Of a stretch of 64,000 nt of DNA, positions 45,501 to 56,491 are shown one piece after another. This stretch comes from Aporrectodea caliginosa. Lineage: Eukaryota; Annelida; Clitellata; Crassiclitellata; Lumbricidae. Under the pieces are notes generated by a model. The model did not search any database and was not told where the DNA came from. It saw nothing but the letters and a program-made list of their open reading frames with translations. A program made the position numbers and the translations under genes. The DNA lies in contig JACEVL010000279.1 of NCBI GenBank assembly GCA_020284085.1, positions 435,001 to 499,000 of the forward strand, written 5' to 3'. How positions within the stretch are numbered: the stretch's first letter is position 1; every line of letters starts with the position of its first letter.

Positions 45501-48500
45501 ATTCTGCTTCTGTTAACTACACAGTGCCCAAAATAATGTTACATGCATTAGGTAGGTGACAGCACATGTCCACTATTACTAAAAAGTGACAGGAAATGCT
45601 AAGTAATTGCAACACTCAACTGCCTCTGTACAGCTGATAGGCCTACTTGAGGGATGTGTATACACATCCGTAGCGACTGAACTTACCAAATTTAGAACGT
45701 GTTAACAGATCCCTAGCCGCCTATTGGCCAAAGTGTTACGCAAACAGATAAGTCTAAATTTGGGGTCTGTGCAATAATGCAGAATGCTTTTCCAGAATAA
45801 ACTATTTAATCTCCTCATTACACTCCCTAAAAAGATTCAGATTTATTGACTTTTTAAAAATATAAATGAAACTAAGAAGACAGCAATGCTGAGTATTTAC
45901 TAGCACTCTAGTTTCAATCTTCTGTTGGAGCAGTCGGTACTCAGTAAGAGCGTAACGGGCGTCGGATGTAATGAGGTCGACTGGACCTTTTTCCGTCTGG
46001 TGTTTGATGGCCTTGTAGAGCATGAAGAGCGCCTTGCCCGAGTGCTCTCGCAGGTGATCATACATGCACAGAGTCAACCAGTTTGTCAAAAGCTTCTCAG
46101 CCACAGACTCTGTCCTAAAGACAATGCAAGGGGTGTAGAAGTCCTAATAATTATACTTTAGCTGTAATCCTCAGCCTTAGATCTAGATGTTTATCTACTC
46201 TCGATGCTACATACTTGAAAACTGTTCTGTTTAGACAAGGAAGGCTTCTCAGCAGCTAGATCTCTATATATAAAAATGTACTGAATGCAGGAATAAAGAA
46301 ACAAGAAAGAATTATTCTTAATGATGTGTAGATGCTCTAGTGATTTAAATTTATTTTCTTTACATTACACTAGATTTTGTTGCATCATTCGTTGTCTCTT
46401 ACATTACTTTAACCTCTAATACTAATTTGTACCTACTTAAAGTGACATGAACCGTTACCATACTTCTAGAGTAGTTTAAGCTAATCATCAATTAGCTAAA
46501 TTATTATACTCAGCAGAACAGACTCCTGGTCTGCATTTATTTGAAATAAAAAAGAAAACCTACCTTCGAAGCATCAGTTTGGCATGTCGCTTCTCCACAT
46601 AATGGTCAATCAAGTCATTCAGCAAAGCCTTCAGAATCCTAAAAGATAACTTTACATAAAAAGACTAGCTAAGAAAATCTAAAAATCCTCAGTCTAATCT
46701 AATAATTTATCACATCTACTCTAAATTTAAAATCAGGATAACTAAAAAAATACATGCTAGTGTCATACATCCTTACTATAATTGATTCTGATATACCGGG
46801 TAATAATAATAATTAGGGCTGGGCATTTAACGCGTTATTAACGTGATTAATGGGTTAATTAATTAACCCGATTAAATTTTTTAACGCAGTTAGCGTGATT
46901 GTCACTGCGCCCAATTATTTCTAGAAATTCGCTAAAACAATTCTTGATAAAACCGCTCAGTTTAAACTTTAAACTTAAAAGTAAAAACTAAAAAGTAAAA
47001 TCAAGTAGTAAAAGCATGTGTGCTTTTTGTTTATTGTCTGCAATCATTTATATAGCGCATATTTGAGTAACTACTCTGAGTCGGTAGAGTAGTTGTACTT
47101 GTTATCTATTGCGACATGCGTTAAAAATTAATCGCGTCGTTAAACATTTTAATCGTGCGATTAATTTTGATTAAAATTTTTAATCATTGCCCACCCCTAA
47201 TAATAATGTATCTGACAGAACAAAGCTAATCAAACTTGTTGGATGGCAATTTAGAAATTTAGACTGGCGTTGGCGTCTGCTATAGAATGTCATATAATTA
47301 TCTAACACAGCAATGGAAATCTAATTACCTATACTTATCTATTGCAATATCACTTAATGTTCTAGAATATTATCTAAGGACATTACAGCACACAACTTCA
47401 CTGATCTATTACATTTACACGCTCACACAGGGTGGTATTATAACAAAAGCAGCATGCTTGTCGAATTCCAATATGACAAGGGGCAATCTACTGGGAAATG
47501 GAACCTTCACAACACTGGCTTGAAGACAGACATAGTTAGTCATGATGAAAATCAAGAATTTAATTGAAGTCTTAGCAAAATAATTATCAGACAGTCTGTA
47601 AGGGCAACAAGACCGACTCAAACAGCAGCTCACAAATAGGTCTTAAGAACAGTAAACAGATTCAGGACTCAAAACGACCCTTAAGTTGCAAATTATGTGG
47701 ATGCCTCTGAACATTTAGATCATTTCTTTCTTAGAACATCTCAAAAGTCAGGCTTGAAATGTGCTAATCAAATATATGTAGGACATATCCTGCTGATTAT
47801 TTTTTGGACCTTTTGTATCAGCTCACGTACATGCAAATGAGACATGCAGACATTTTACCGTTAACTCAGACCACCTGGTAGTCTGAAAAATCATCTGAAT
47901 CTCGAGCATGCTCAGGAGAGTCATCTTGCTTTCATATGGTACCTGCTACCAAGTTACACATATTTTTATCTCCATCTAGAGATGTTCCATTTTCATTTCA
48001 AGTTTCCTCAGTTACATTTCATCACATGCAAAAACTTAATTCAGGTCACCTTCTGTGTTTGATATTCTGCAAAGAACTGCTTGCACAATACATGAATGGT
48101 TCTTTAACACTTTAACAACTTTAACGACTTGTTGCTTTAACCACAAGGCGTCTATTAAACCAATGCAGCTTGTCGTTAAAGTGCTAAACTTATACAATGT
48201 TCATAGCCTACGAGTACTCACTACAGATTGCAAATGTATGCTTACTCTGTAATGTAATCCATTCTGTCATGAAGAACAATAACTAGGAGTGATGCAAATA
48301 TCGACCTGTAATTGAAAATAATTTGATGAAAGTCATTTGCAGTGGCTATTCCTAACTGACTATGCTCATGGTGCATAAAGTATTTAGTATTTTATCTGTA
48401 CTTCTAACTTACCACCTTTCAAAAGCCCAAATTTTTAATTTCAAATACACATATACATCTCACTGTCTGTTCATCATTCTGACCATTTATTTATGTCTCA

Positions 48501-51500
48501 ATTACTGAAATTAAAGATTTGCACCTGAATGCCACATATCATAGATTTAGTTGTGTTTGCTATCCAGACATTCCACCTTTACCTGTCTTTGACGCTGAAG
48601 TTTTTCTGTTCCTCCAGAGTATGAATAAATACGAGAAGAAACTGTGAACAGTTCAGAAGTTGCTTAAACTCTTGAAGTCGGTCATCATAACATTTGTATC
48701 GCCCAGTTCTTGTCTGCAGTTTTCAAGAAATTAACATGATACATAATGGCACAAAAGAACATATCATTAGCATAGATTTCAGTTTTATTGCATTCTCTGC
48801 TGAAGTAAAACCTTAAGTGTCTTTGGTTGTTTTCTTTTCTCCAGAAATCAGACACAAATATAATCCCTCACTTATCAGGTTATCACTTAATGCCATGTAG
48901 TTATCCAGAGGAATTTGAAGAAAATATGCTTTTATCCTTTAATGACGAGCATGTACTAAAAGTGACTGAGAAACCAACTCACCTCGCCATTAAAGGGTTT
49001 AAAAGTTAAACCCTAACTCCTAATTGATGTTACTTTCATGGTTTAAATTTTGCATTACTCTGATTAAATTTTTTTTAGTAAAGTCTTAGCCTATAGACTT
49101 GGTATTTCTGTTTTTTTTGCATTAACCAACACCAGACCCGTTTAAATTCAGCAACTATGCTAATTGGTAGGATTTAAGTTTAGTCACATACTCAGGTAAC
49201 TGAATGCAAGACAAAGCTGCATTGGCTGACACATTGAGTTTAAGAACCTGATGATGATACGTTACTGCCTGGCAGTATATCAATTTTAGGGAATTTATGT
49301 TCAGTGTCATCTAAGCCTGGCTATACATATCCTCACAATACATGGTGATCAGTTTGTTACCCAATCCCGTACTTTCACATTTAAGCTCTGCTATAGTAGT
49401 ACGCCCCTCATTCTTCAAACTGCAAAATGAGCCACTTCATCCAATGCCTCTATAACAATTGATGCTACCAGTGGCGCCGCTAGGATTTTAATTGTGTACG
49501 CACAATGAGCAGGAGTCCACACGTAGGCCGAGGCCCGAAGGTATGTCGGGTTACGAAGAACGAGCGTCCGAAGGAGGATCGCCAAGGCGCGCAGCGCCGA
49601 GCAGAAGGAGGATTTTGGGGAGGGGATGTGGTCCCTCCCACTGAAAAGTTTTTTGAATTCCACACTGTCACGGTAGCACTTTAAGCAGTCATCTGAACAA
49701 ATTGCTATTATTTCAGTGCTGGTGTCACTCGTAGCTAAGATGTAGTTTGAGTCGTGTTTGAGTTTCACTGCAGTCAATACTGGCAAACCAGACATTTATT
49801 GAAATTAATATTTATAAAAACTAGAACATACGATCGATTTCAAAAAACGCCATAAGCCTTAAGGTAAACATATTGCGAGTGACCCCCTTTGAATGAACTG
49901 CAACTGTAGCACTTCAGAATGAATGTGGTGAACTTCCCTTACATTTAAGAAACTTCCAGAGCTCACTTAAACTATAGGTGCATAAGTCATGGGAATCTAT
50001 AATCAACCAATTAAAACAATCTTTCAACCTCACTGGACTTTCAAGTTTAAGACTAGAGATAATAAAAATCTATCTACATATCAACGCACACTTGACTTCT
50101 TTTTCTGCTTTGACATAGAAGTAATAATGCGTAATAATAATGACACATGTTAATAAGTGAACCAGGCAATAAATCTACTTCCACGGACAATAATTGCCGA
50201 CCACTGACAATAATTGCCGACCACTGACAATAATTGCCGACCACTGACAATAATTGCCGACCACTGACAATAATTGCCGACCATTGACAATAACTGCAGA
50301 ACATGGACAATAATTATTACTGCCGACCACTAACGAAAACTCCCGACCACTGACAATAATTCCTGACCACTGACAATAATTTCCGACCAATGGCGGCCAT
50401 TGACAATAAAAGCCGACTACTGAATTATTGACAATAACTGCCGACGACTGACAATAACTGCCTACCACTAATAATAACCGTCGACCATAATTGTCTACCA
50501 TAGGCAATAACTGCCGACAACTGACGAAAACTCCCGACCACTGACATTGACGACTAACAATAATTGCCGACCACTGACAATAACTGCCGACCATTGACAA
50601 TAATTTCCGACCATTGACAATAATTGCTGACTACTGACAATAATTGCCGACCACTGACAATATTGCCCACCACTGACAATAATTCCTGACGATTGACAAT
50701 AATTGCCGACCAATGACAATAATTGCCGACCATTGATAATAATTCCCGACCACTGACAATAATTGCCGACCACTGACAATAATTGCCGACCATTGACAAT
50801 AATTGCCGACCACTGACAATAATTGACGACTGACAATAATTGCCGACCACTGACAATAACTGCCGACCATTGACAATAATTTCCGACCATTGACAATAAT
50901 TGCTGACTACTGACAATAATTGCCGACCACTGACAATATTGCCCACCACTGACAATAATTCCTGACGATTGACAATAATTGCCGACCAATGACAATAATT
51001 GCCGACCATTGATAATAATTCCCGACCACTGACAATAATTGCCGACCACTGACAATAATTGCCGACCATTGACAATAATTGCCGACCACTGACAATAATT
51101 GCCGACCATTGACAATAATTGCCGACCACTGACAATAATTGCCGACCATTGACAATAATTGCCGACCACTGACAATATTTGCCGACCATTGACAATAATT
51201 GCCGACCATTGACAATATTTGCTGACCACTGACAATATTTGCCGACCACTGACAATAAATGCACCACCATTGACAATAATTGCCGACGACTGACAATAAT
51301 TGCCGACCATTGACAAAAATTGACGACCACTGACAATAATTGCCGACCACTGACAATATTTGACGACCATTGACAATAATTGCCGACCACTGACAATAAT
51401 TGGCGACCATTGACAATAACTGCCGACCATTGACAATAATTGCCGACCACTGACAATAATTGCCGACCATTGACAATAATTGCCGACCACTGACAATAAT

Positions 51501-53805
51501 TGCCGACCATTGACAATAATTGCCGACCATTGACAATAATTGCCGACCACTGACAATAATTGCCGACCATTGACAAAAATTGACGACCACTGACAATATT
51601 TGCCGACCACTGACAATAATTGCCTACCACTGACAATATTTGCCGACCATTGACAATAATTGCCGACCACTGACAATAATTGCCGACCATTGACAATAAT
51701 TGCCGACCATAGACAATAATTGCCGACCACTGACAATATTTGCCGACCATTGACAGTAATTGCCGACCACTGACAATAATTGCCGACCACTGACAATAAT
51801 AATTGCCGACCATTGACAATAATTGCCGACCACTGACAATATTTGCCGACCATTGACAATAATTGCCGACCACTGACAATAATTGCCGACCATTGACAAT
51901 ATTTGCCTACCACTGACAATAATTGCCGACCATTGACAATAACTGCCGACCATTGACAATATTGCCGACCACTGACAATAATTCCTGACGACTTACAATA
52001 ATTGCCGACCACTGACAATAATTGCCGCCCATTGACAATAATTGCCAACCACTGACAATAATTGCCGACCATTGACAAAAATTGCCGACCACTGACAATA
52101 ATTGCCGACCACTGACAATATTTGACGACCATTGACAATAATTGCCGACCACTGACAATAATTGCCGACCATTGACAATAACTGCCGACCATTGACAATA
52201 ATTGCCGACCACTGACAATAATTGCCGACCATTGACAATAATTGCCGACCACTGACAATATTTGCCGACCATTGACAATAATTGCCGACCACTGACAATA
52301 ATTGCCGACCACTGACAATAACTGCCGACTAATGACAATAATTCACGACGACTGACAATAATTGCTGACGAGGAATTCTGTTTTGAAGGGTTTAGACATC
52401 GCAGGTAAGCGGTCACCCATGGTGAAGTGTTGCCGAATTAAGTGCATCTGGAAGTGAGTGAGGGGAGAAAGATATGAAGAGTTGTGTGTGTCGGCGGCAT
52501 AGAGATGATGATCACGAGAGGATGAAGAAATGAGTTTGCTGAGTGGGGAGGTGTTAACAGTGAACAGCAGAGGACCGAGAACAGAACTTTGAGGAACACC
52601 GCAGGTCGGTGTGTGGATTAGCGGCATTGTCAGTGAAAGAGCCTGAGGAAAGGTATGAGATATAAACCACTATATATATATAGATGGTGTGAGACTGTTA
52701 GTTTACCTAATATTAAAACTAATATCTGAGTTATTATAATTTTGTAACTTAATAATATTTCACTTTATTCATTTGCACATTTTCATTTCTTAGCGTCTCA
52801 GCGCTGTACGCACTAGTGTAAGTGCGTACGCCTAGCGGCGCCTCTGGATGCTACCATCTGTACAACATTACTGGTACTTTGTATTTGGGCAACTCTACAT
52901 AGCGGGCCCTGTATGGTTCCTTTTGAGTTCTCCCTTTGACACCGGTCCTGTTGACATGAACTTGATTGTGTGTAAAATAAATTCTGTAAGCTTTTGGTGA
53001 TCAATAAACGTTACTGCTGCTGCTGCTGCTACTACTAATACTAATACTACTATTGTATTGTATTGTATTGTATTGTATTTGAACACTTGTTATAGCGCCC
53101 CTACCAGATTTCCCATTCAGAGGCGCTCCCGACTACTGTGCGAACGCTGAATCGGAGTTTCACGCCGAAGCGCATGAGCAATTGTCGAGTGAAGGACTTG
53201 CCCAGGGTCCCTACGCGGCGACTTTGAGGTGGATTCGAACCCGCAACCCTCCAGCTGCAAGGCACCGAACATACCCCCAAACCACCGCGCCCCAGTATAT
53301 TGTGTTGTGTTGTGTGTTGTATTGTACTCCACGTTTATAATGCGACCGAGCCACCCGCAGTAAAGATCCGAGAAATTAATCTCTGATAAACCGACCCGAC
53401 CGGGAAGCGAACCCAGGGCGCCGGCGTGACGAGCGGGAACCAACCCACTCGGCCACTCAGGATCCTTACTAATACTAATACCACTAATACTAATACTAAT
53501 ACTAATACTAATACCACTAATACTAAAACTACTGCAATTGAAAACAAATCTTTTGATCATGGTAAGTAAGGTCAGGAGCACCTCTGAGGAGTTTTCTTAA
53601 AGATGTGCTAAATAAATGTGCAAATACAAATTCCATGCTCCTGCTTTCACCTCTCCTACCTTCATGTCGCAACGTAGCACTGAGTAGTCAGGATGGGCTG
53701 GAAAAAGGATGTTGTGTGAAAAGGTTTTGTAATCCCAGAATGGAATTCCAATGACATTCAGATCACTTGTGAAGTCAGAAACCTCCGTCTGCAGTTCAGC
53801 AAAGG
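39480..53805 (-). CDS. Plexin, cytoplasmic RasGAP and Rho-binding region (14 exons)
   Basis: Fourteen minus-strand exons join with consistent splice phases into about 584 residues and a stop. Order: a helical juxtamembrane-side segment ([23 protein letters not shown]); the first GAP half ([39 protein letters not shown]); the arginine pair in [17 protein letters not shown]; the inserted Rho-GTPase-binding domain ([18 protein letters not shown] to [15 protein letters not shown]); then the second GAP half ([39 protein letters not shown] with the second arginine finger) and a short C-terminal helix. Plexins are semaphorin receptors whose cytoplasmic domain is a GAP for Rap-type GTPases. Both arginine motifs are kept, so activity is plausible. 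The ectodomain and membrane segment are not in the window upstream of the first exon. Instead two VIT-domain exons lie there in the same orientation and a compatible phase. Exon coordinates are listed separately. Confidence 0.95.
39585..40012. repeat. Possible repeat-derived segment in the last plexin intron
   Basis: Plus-strand text near 39740-39960 ([20 protein letters not shown]) looks like a retroelement-associated tail rather than a gene. It overlaps the antisense of the terminal plexin exon. Identity uncertain. Confidence 0.3.
40196..40270 (-). CDS. Plexin exon 13
   Basis: A 75-bp exon: acceptor TTTGTAG, donor TATGAG|GTAGTA. Encodes [20 protein letters not shown] then EYNYE. Both ends are phase 0. 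Confidence 0.9.
40786..40926 (-). CDS. Plexin exon 12
   Basis: Acceptor TGTGCAG, donor TCACAG|GTCAGT. Encodes [20 protein letters not shown] then [15 protein letters not shown]. Confidence 0.95.
41830..41977 (-). CDS. Plexin exon 11
   Basis: Acceptor TTTCTAG, donor AGCAAG|GTATGT. Encodes [20 protein letters not shown] with the second arginine finger, then [16 protein letters not shown]. Confidence 0.95.
42591..42751 (-). CDS. Plexin exon 10
   Basis: Acceptor CTAACAG, donor AACAG|GTCTTT. Encodes [17 protein letters not shown], then [19 protein letters not shown] and [13 protein letters not shown]. Confidence 0.95.
43069..43152 (-). CDS. Plexin exon 9
   Basis: An 84-bp exon: acceptor CTGTCAG, donor ACAAAG|GTAAGA. 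Encodes [18 protein letters not shown] and [10 protein letters not shown], highly conserved in plexins. Confidence 0.95.
43548..43633 (-). CDS. Plexin exon 8
   Basis: An 86-bp exon: acceptor TTTTTAG, donor CACTTG|GTTAGA. Encodes a variable linker ([17 protein letters not shown]), then [10 protein letters not shown] at the return to the GAP domain. Confidence 0.9.
43785..44399 (-). repeat. tRNA-derived SINE interrupted by a hAT element
   Basis: At 44335-44395 the minus strand has an A-box-like TGGTAGTGGTTAGCTTGCTGG and a B-box-like GTTCGAATTC. The body continues down to 44168, is interrupted by the hAT element 43822-44167, and resumes at about 43785-43821 (GCACTTCATACCCATGGCTG, also seen at 15604-15625). 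It lies in a plexin intron. Confidence 0.65.
43822..44167. mobile_element. Non-autonomous hAT element (346 bp)
   Basis: Ends CAGTGCTTCCCAAAG and CTTTTCAGTGTCACGG inverted partner (AAAAGTTTGGGAAACACTG). Target duplication CTATAGAC (43814-43821) versus CTATAAAC (44168-44175), 7 of 8 identical. It lies in the intron between plexin exons 7 and 8. Confidence 0.9.
44517..44687 (-). CDS. Plexin exon 7
   Basis: A 171-bp exon: acceptor TTTGCAG, donor TACA|GTGAGT. Encodes [20 protein letters not shown] and [20 protein letters not shown], the rest of the Rho-binding domain. Confidence 0.95.
45272..45434 (-). CDS. Plexin exon 6
   Basis: Acceptor TTCTCAG, donor CTCG|GTCTGT. Encodes [15 protein letters not shown], then [19 protein letters not shown] of the Rho-GTPase-binding domain, a ubiquitin-like fold inserted into the GAP. 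Confidence 0.95.
45901..46114 (-). CDS. Plexin exon 5
   Basis: Acceptor TCTTTAG, donor GTGCTA|GTAAAT. Encodes [15 protein letters not shown], then [19 protein letters not shown] and [11 protein letters not shown]. It leads from the GAP first half into the Rho-binding domain. Confidence 0.95.
46564..46638 (-). CDS. Plexin exon 4
   Basis: A 75-bp exon: acceptor TTTTAG, donor CGAAG|GTAGGT. Encodes [20 protein letters not shown] and LMLR. The split arginine codon at the end contributes the second residue of the RR finger. Confidence 0.95.
46815..47198. mobile_element. hAT-like element
   Basis: Ends AGGGCTGGGCATTTAACG and CATTGCCCACCCCT are inverted. The body is rich in ATTAA and CGTTAAT words. 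The flanks are both (TAA)n, so the duplication cannot be read. It lies in a plexin intron. Confidence 0.7.
48246..48305 (-). CDS. Plexin exon 3
   Basis: A 60-bp exon: acceptor ATTACAG, donor ACAGA|GTAAGC. Encodes [18 protein letters not shown]. Phases match exons 2 and 4. Too short to be found as an ORF. Confidence 0.9.
48583..48713 (-). CDS. Plexin exon 2
   Basis: Acceptor ACTGCAG, donor GACAG|GTAAAG. Encodes [19 protein letters not shown] and [13 protein letters not shown], the start of the GAP domain. It is separated from exon 1 by a 4.9-kb intron holding a hAT element with satellite DNA. Confidence 0.95.
50183..52370. repeat. 20-bp satellite, about 109 units
   Basis: Unit GACAATAATTGCCGACCACT alternates with a variant ending CATT, giving a 40-bp double unit. 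A 276-bp block is duplicated within the array (50661-50670 and 50937-50946 carry the same rare TATTGCCCAC). Because 20 is not a multiple of 3 and the unit has no minus-strand stop, long frames exist in all three minus frames (up to 607 codons). They are translation artefacts. Confidence 0.97.
52372..52627 (-). pseudogene. L2/CR1-like reverse transcriptase fragment
   Basis: The minus strand reads [20 protein letters not shown], then [13 protein letters not shown] and [10 protein letters not shown]. The catalytic YADD reads YAAD and the 'GVPQGS' motif reads GVPQSS. The 20-bp satellite starts immediately after KTEFL. Dead fragment. Confidence 0.85.
53053..53467 (-). repeat. Composite SINE (two tRNA-like units), minus strand
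   Basis: Two adjacent tRNA-headed units, the same pair as at 57931-58330 but inverted. One B-box-like word reads GGGTTCGAATCC on the minus strand. The tails are (TATTG)n and TTGTGT-rich. Confidence 0.85.
53460..53530. repeat. (TAATAC)n tract
   Basis: Degenerate ACTAAT hexamers next to the SINE. Confidence 0.8.
53660..53805 (-). CDS. Plexin exon 1 of those visible
   Basis: Acceptor CTGTAG before CCTTTGCTGAACTG, donor AAG|GTAGGA. It needs one base from the previous exon, then reads [15 protein letters not shown] and [16 protein letters not shown]. It corresponds to the conserved start of the plexin cytoplasmic region just after the juxtamembrane helix. It ends in phase 0. Confidence 0.9.
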
Positions 53806-54171
53806 CTACAGCAGAACAAAAAGTTATGGGCAAATTATTGATCCAATGGCAAATGCTAGGAAATACATACTCATACATTGGCAAATGCTACGATTGCAAG
53901 TTTAACAGCATCACAAGACACATACATGATAAAATATGTAATAAGAATATACATGATATTATTTTTTAAATTTATGTGTGATATGATTGGTCTTATTCCT
54001 GAAGCAGTGAGATAAAATATTTGACCACGAAACTGGAAATAATAATCAAAACTCTCCTAACTTAAGATAAAGATAGAAAATTATTAAAACATAGAGAAAG
54101 CAGTTGTTTATGATAAATGAGCAGCCTTACTATTAAAAAGGTCTAATTTCTGACGTAGCTATCCTTTGTGC
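53806..54171. other. Unclassified intronic sequence
   Basis: Between plexin exon 1 and a hAT element. I find no membrane-segment exon here. Confidence 0.5.
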
Positions 54172-54340
54172 CAGTGGCGGATCCAGGATTTCTTGCGTGG
54201 GGGGGCAAGAGCTCTTTCCTAGGGGCGCCACATTCTAGCCTACTTCTACGGTAATTTGGTAATTAACTTTCAATCATAGTAGGCTACATGTACAAGTAAT
54301 GCCATGTGTAGTAGACAACTAGTACATAGGCCCTGCTATC

Positions 54341-55014
54341 TTATATAAACTGTTTCACAGTGAGGAAATGTTCAGGGACAAAATATTTTTGCAGAACCAT
54401 GAAGCATGACAATACATCTTTTGATTCGTTGGAGAAAAAAAGCCAATTTCTGTCTTGCTTGATATCTCGCTTTCCAATTTTTTTGGTGTACCATGACGTT
54501 TGGAACTTTCTTCCCAAGTCATCCATAGGAAACTGAAATGGTTCATTTAGGCCGGGTTGACAAGGGCCATGCTCGCATAGAATTCGTATCAGTCTTGTGC
54601 TTAAATGTGTATTAATGTGGAGCCCTGGATCAGAAGGAAACTCCGACTCTGCTAGTAGCGGTTGGTGTACGCTGTCAGTTCTCTGCATGCTGCTCATCAT
54701 CGAATTCCAAATTAAACTTCGTTTGAACTTGAAGGCCTTGATTGCCGATTAATCGCTTCTTCATCCCGCTTAGGTTGTAGGCCTAATTCAACCGTTGCCG
54801 CTTGTTCACTTGCAGCGCTAGCACATCGATATCTAGACTCAAGCAGGTCGCCTGAAAAGCCGACATTTTCACTCGCTGTAGGTAATTTGGTGATAAATGT
54901 TGTAAGTTTCAGGCACTGTTTAGCATTTGCTTCAAGACTAGCTTGCTTGAGAATTTTACGCCAAGCCGCTCCACTCAACTTTTCCGCTGGTTTGCGTTTA
55001 TTGGATTCAGCCAT
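54341..55014 (-). pseudogene. hAT transposase N-terminal fragment with TTF-type zinc-finger region
   Basis: Starts at ATG 55014 with SNKRKPAEKLSGAAWRKI. After a frame break near 54705 it continues with GPCQPGLNEPFQFP, FQTSWYTKKIGKRDIKQD and RNWLFFSNESKDVLSCF. This is the arrangement seen in ZMYM1-like hAT transposases (an N-terminal tail, then a TTF-type zinc finger). The catalytic and dimerisation parts are absent. Confidence 0.75.
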
Positions 55015-55224
55015 CAGGATACAATTTTTAATTGTGTCTAATTTATCACAATGAAAGCTAATGTTATTTATTTAAAGAACGAATTGATTTTATAAATACC
55101 AATATTCTCCGTTTCACAGCAGTTTAATCCAATATGCGGATCGCCAATCCAAAAGCCACTAGCAGAGAATTTCAATTGGCTAAATATCCAAAAGGCTGCG
55201 TGATTTGGGTTTAAACTTTCGATG

Positions 55225-55232
55225 CCGACTAC

Positions 55233-55270
<38 letters not shown>
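55225..55270. repeat. (TA)n microsatellite
   Basis: Uninterrupted TA run inside the hAT element. Confidence 0.95.
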
Positions 55271-55272
<2 letters not shown>

Positions 55273-55794
55273 AAATCTCTAATGCAGTCGGCATATATAC
55301 TACAAACTAGTGGAACATGACAGGGGGAATGTGTACCAGCTTGGTGATGGATATATGCCTGATGCTGGACTGGCTGCAGTGTTGGAACCGGTATCACATA
55401 TCGAGGATGACTCATTGATGGGCATGTGTGTGGACTCTGGAGGAGTCATTGGACTTTGAAACTTTGAAACTGCATCCTCAGAGTGATGCACTTCTATGGC
55501 CTGTATATGCAGTCTGTCTCTCTGGCCTCCGGCCTCTCCCTAGCCCCTATTTAATTAACATACGTAAAGATACACAGAACAGCAATACTTGGGGAAGTAC
55601 AGTTGACCGTAGACCTAGCCGACTGAATCATGATTTGCAGTTTATTGGGGTTAAGAAAGGACTAAACCTCGGCCATACAACACCCATGGCAGCCCACCAT
55701 GACGGGCGGGTCTGGTCTTGAGGGGGCGCCGGAATACAACCAGGAGGGGCACGGGGGGGCGGTTCGCCCCCCCGTGCCTATGGCTGAATCCGCC

Positions 55795-55896
<102 letters not shown>

Positions 55897-56262
55897 ATCA
55901 ATAATAATCATAATCAAAATCCTAATAATCATAATTAATATTATTATTATTATTATTGCCTTTATTATCATTATTATTGGTTCACGTACACCCCCTATAT
56001 CATTTATATCTACGAACTCATAATTAGAAAAGAACTGAGAAAAAAGTTTTGTCGCTGAAAAGTTACTTTTTATATAAAAAATTAACTGTAATATTATCCA
56101 TGTATGATTCGAGTAATGACATGGGTAAGCATCTGAAATGAAAAGCTGCGTAACCCTGCTGGTGATTGTGTGGATTTCCGAGTGACTGGCCAAATATAGA
56201 AGGAACAGCAGTAGACAATAGTTTTAACGTTTTGGAATTAAGAAAGATGTAGAATCCCTTAC

Positions 56263-56491
56263 AATCCTCAGATGGACTGTATCGTGGATTGAGAAGAGTT
56301 GGCAGAAGGAAACAAAGGGTTCCATCTGGTTGGAGAGACAACTCGGTAACATATCCAAACTTGATGACAGCCTCTGCATCTGGTGGCAAGTTGCCCACAA
56401 GGCAAGTGAAGATGTCAGACGAGAAATCATCCTCTTCCATCAGGACGGCGCCATAACCTTCTTTCAAAGCATCGTCATAAGTCTCTTTAGC
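56263..56491 (-). CDS. VIT domain exon 2
   Basis: Acceptor CTTACAG, donor GGATT|GTAAGG. Encodes AKETYDDALKEGYGAVLMEE, FTCLVGNLPPDAEAVIKFGY and LLPTLLNPRYSPSED. Ends with one extra base (T). Confidence 0.85.

Larger units (their letters stand above)
49469..52846. mobile_element. Large hAT element carrying satellite DNA, in a plexin intron
   Basis: Left end CAGTGGCGCCGCTAGG and right end CCTAGCGGCGCCTCTG are inverted. The exact 8-bp duplication GATGCTAC lies at 49461-49468 and 52847-52854. Subterminal TGTGTACGCAC and GTGCGTACGC are also inverted. The cargo is a 2.2-kb 20-bp satellite and a dead L2-like reverse-transcriptase piece. No hAT transposase is seen, though 49679-49795 is an unidentified open stretch. 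Confidence 0.92.

Noticed and set aside
50495..52318. 607-codon minus-strand ORF and overlapping 441- and 229-codon ORFs
   Set aside because: Pure translations of a 20-bp satellite that lacks stops in all minus frames; no real gene would be open in three frames at once.
55300..55491. Open frames on both strands as a coding exon between VIT and plexin
   Set aside because: They lie within the hAT element, and I found no similarity to VWA, plexin or membrane segments.
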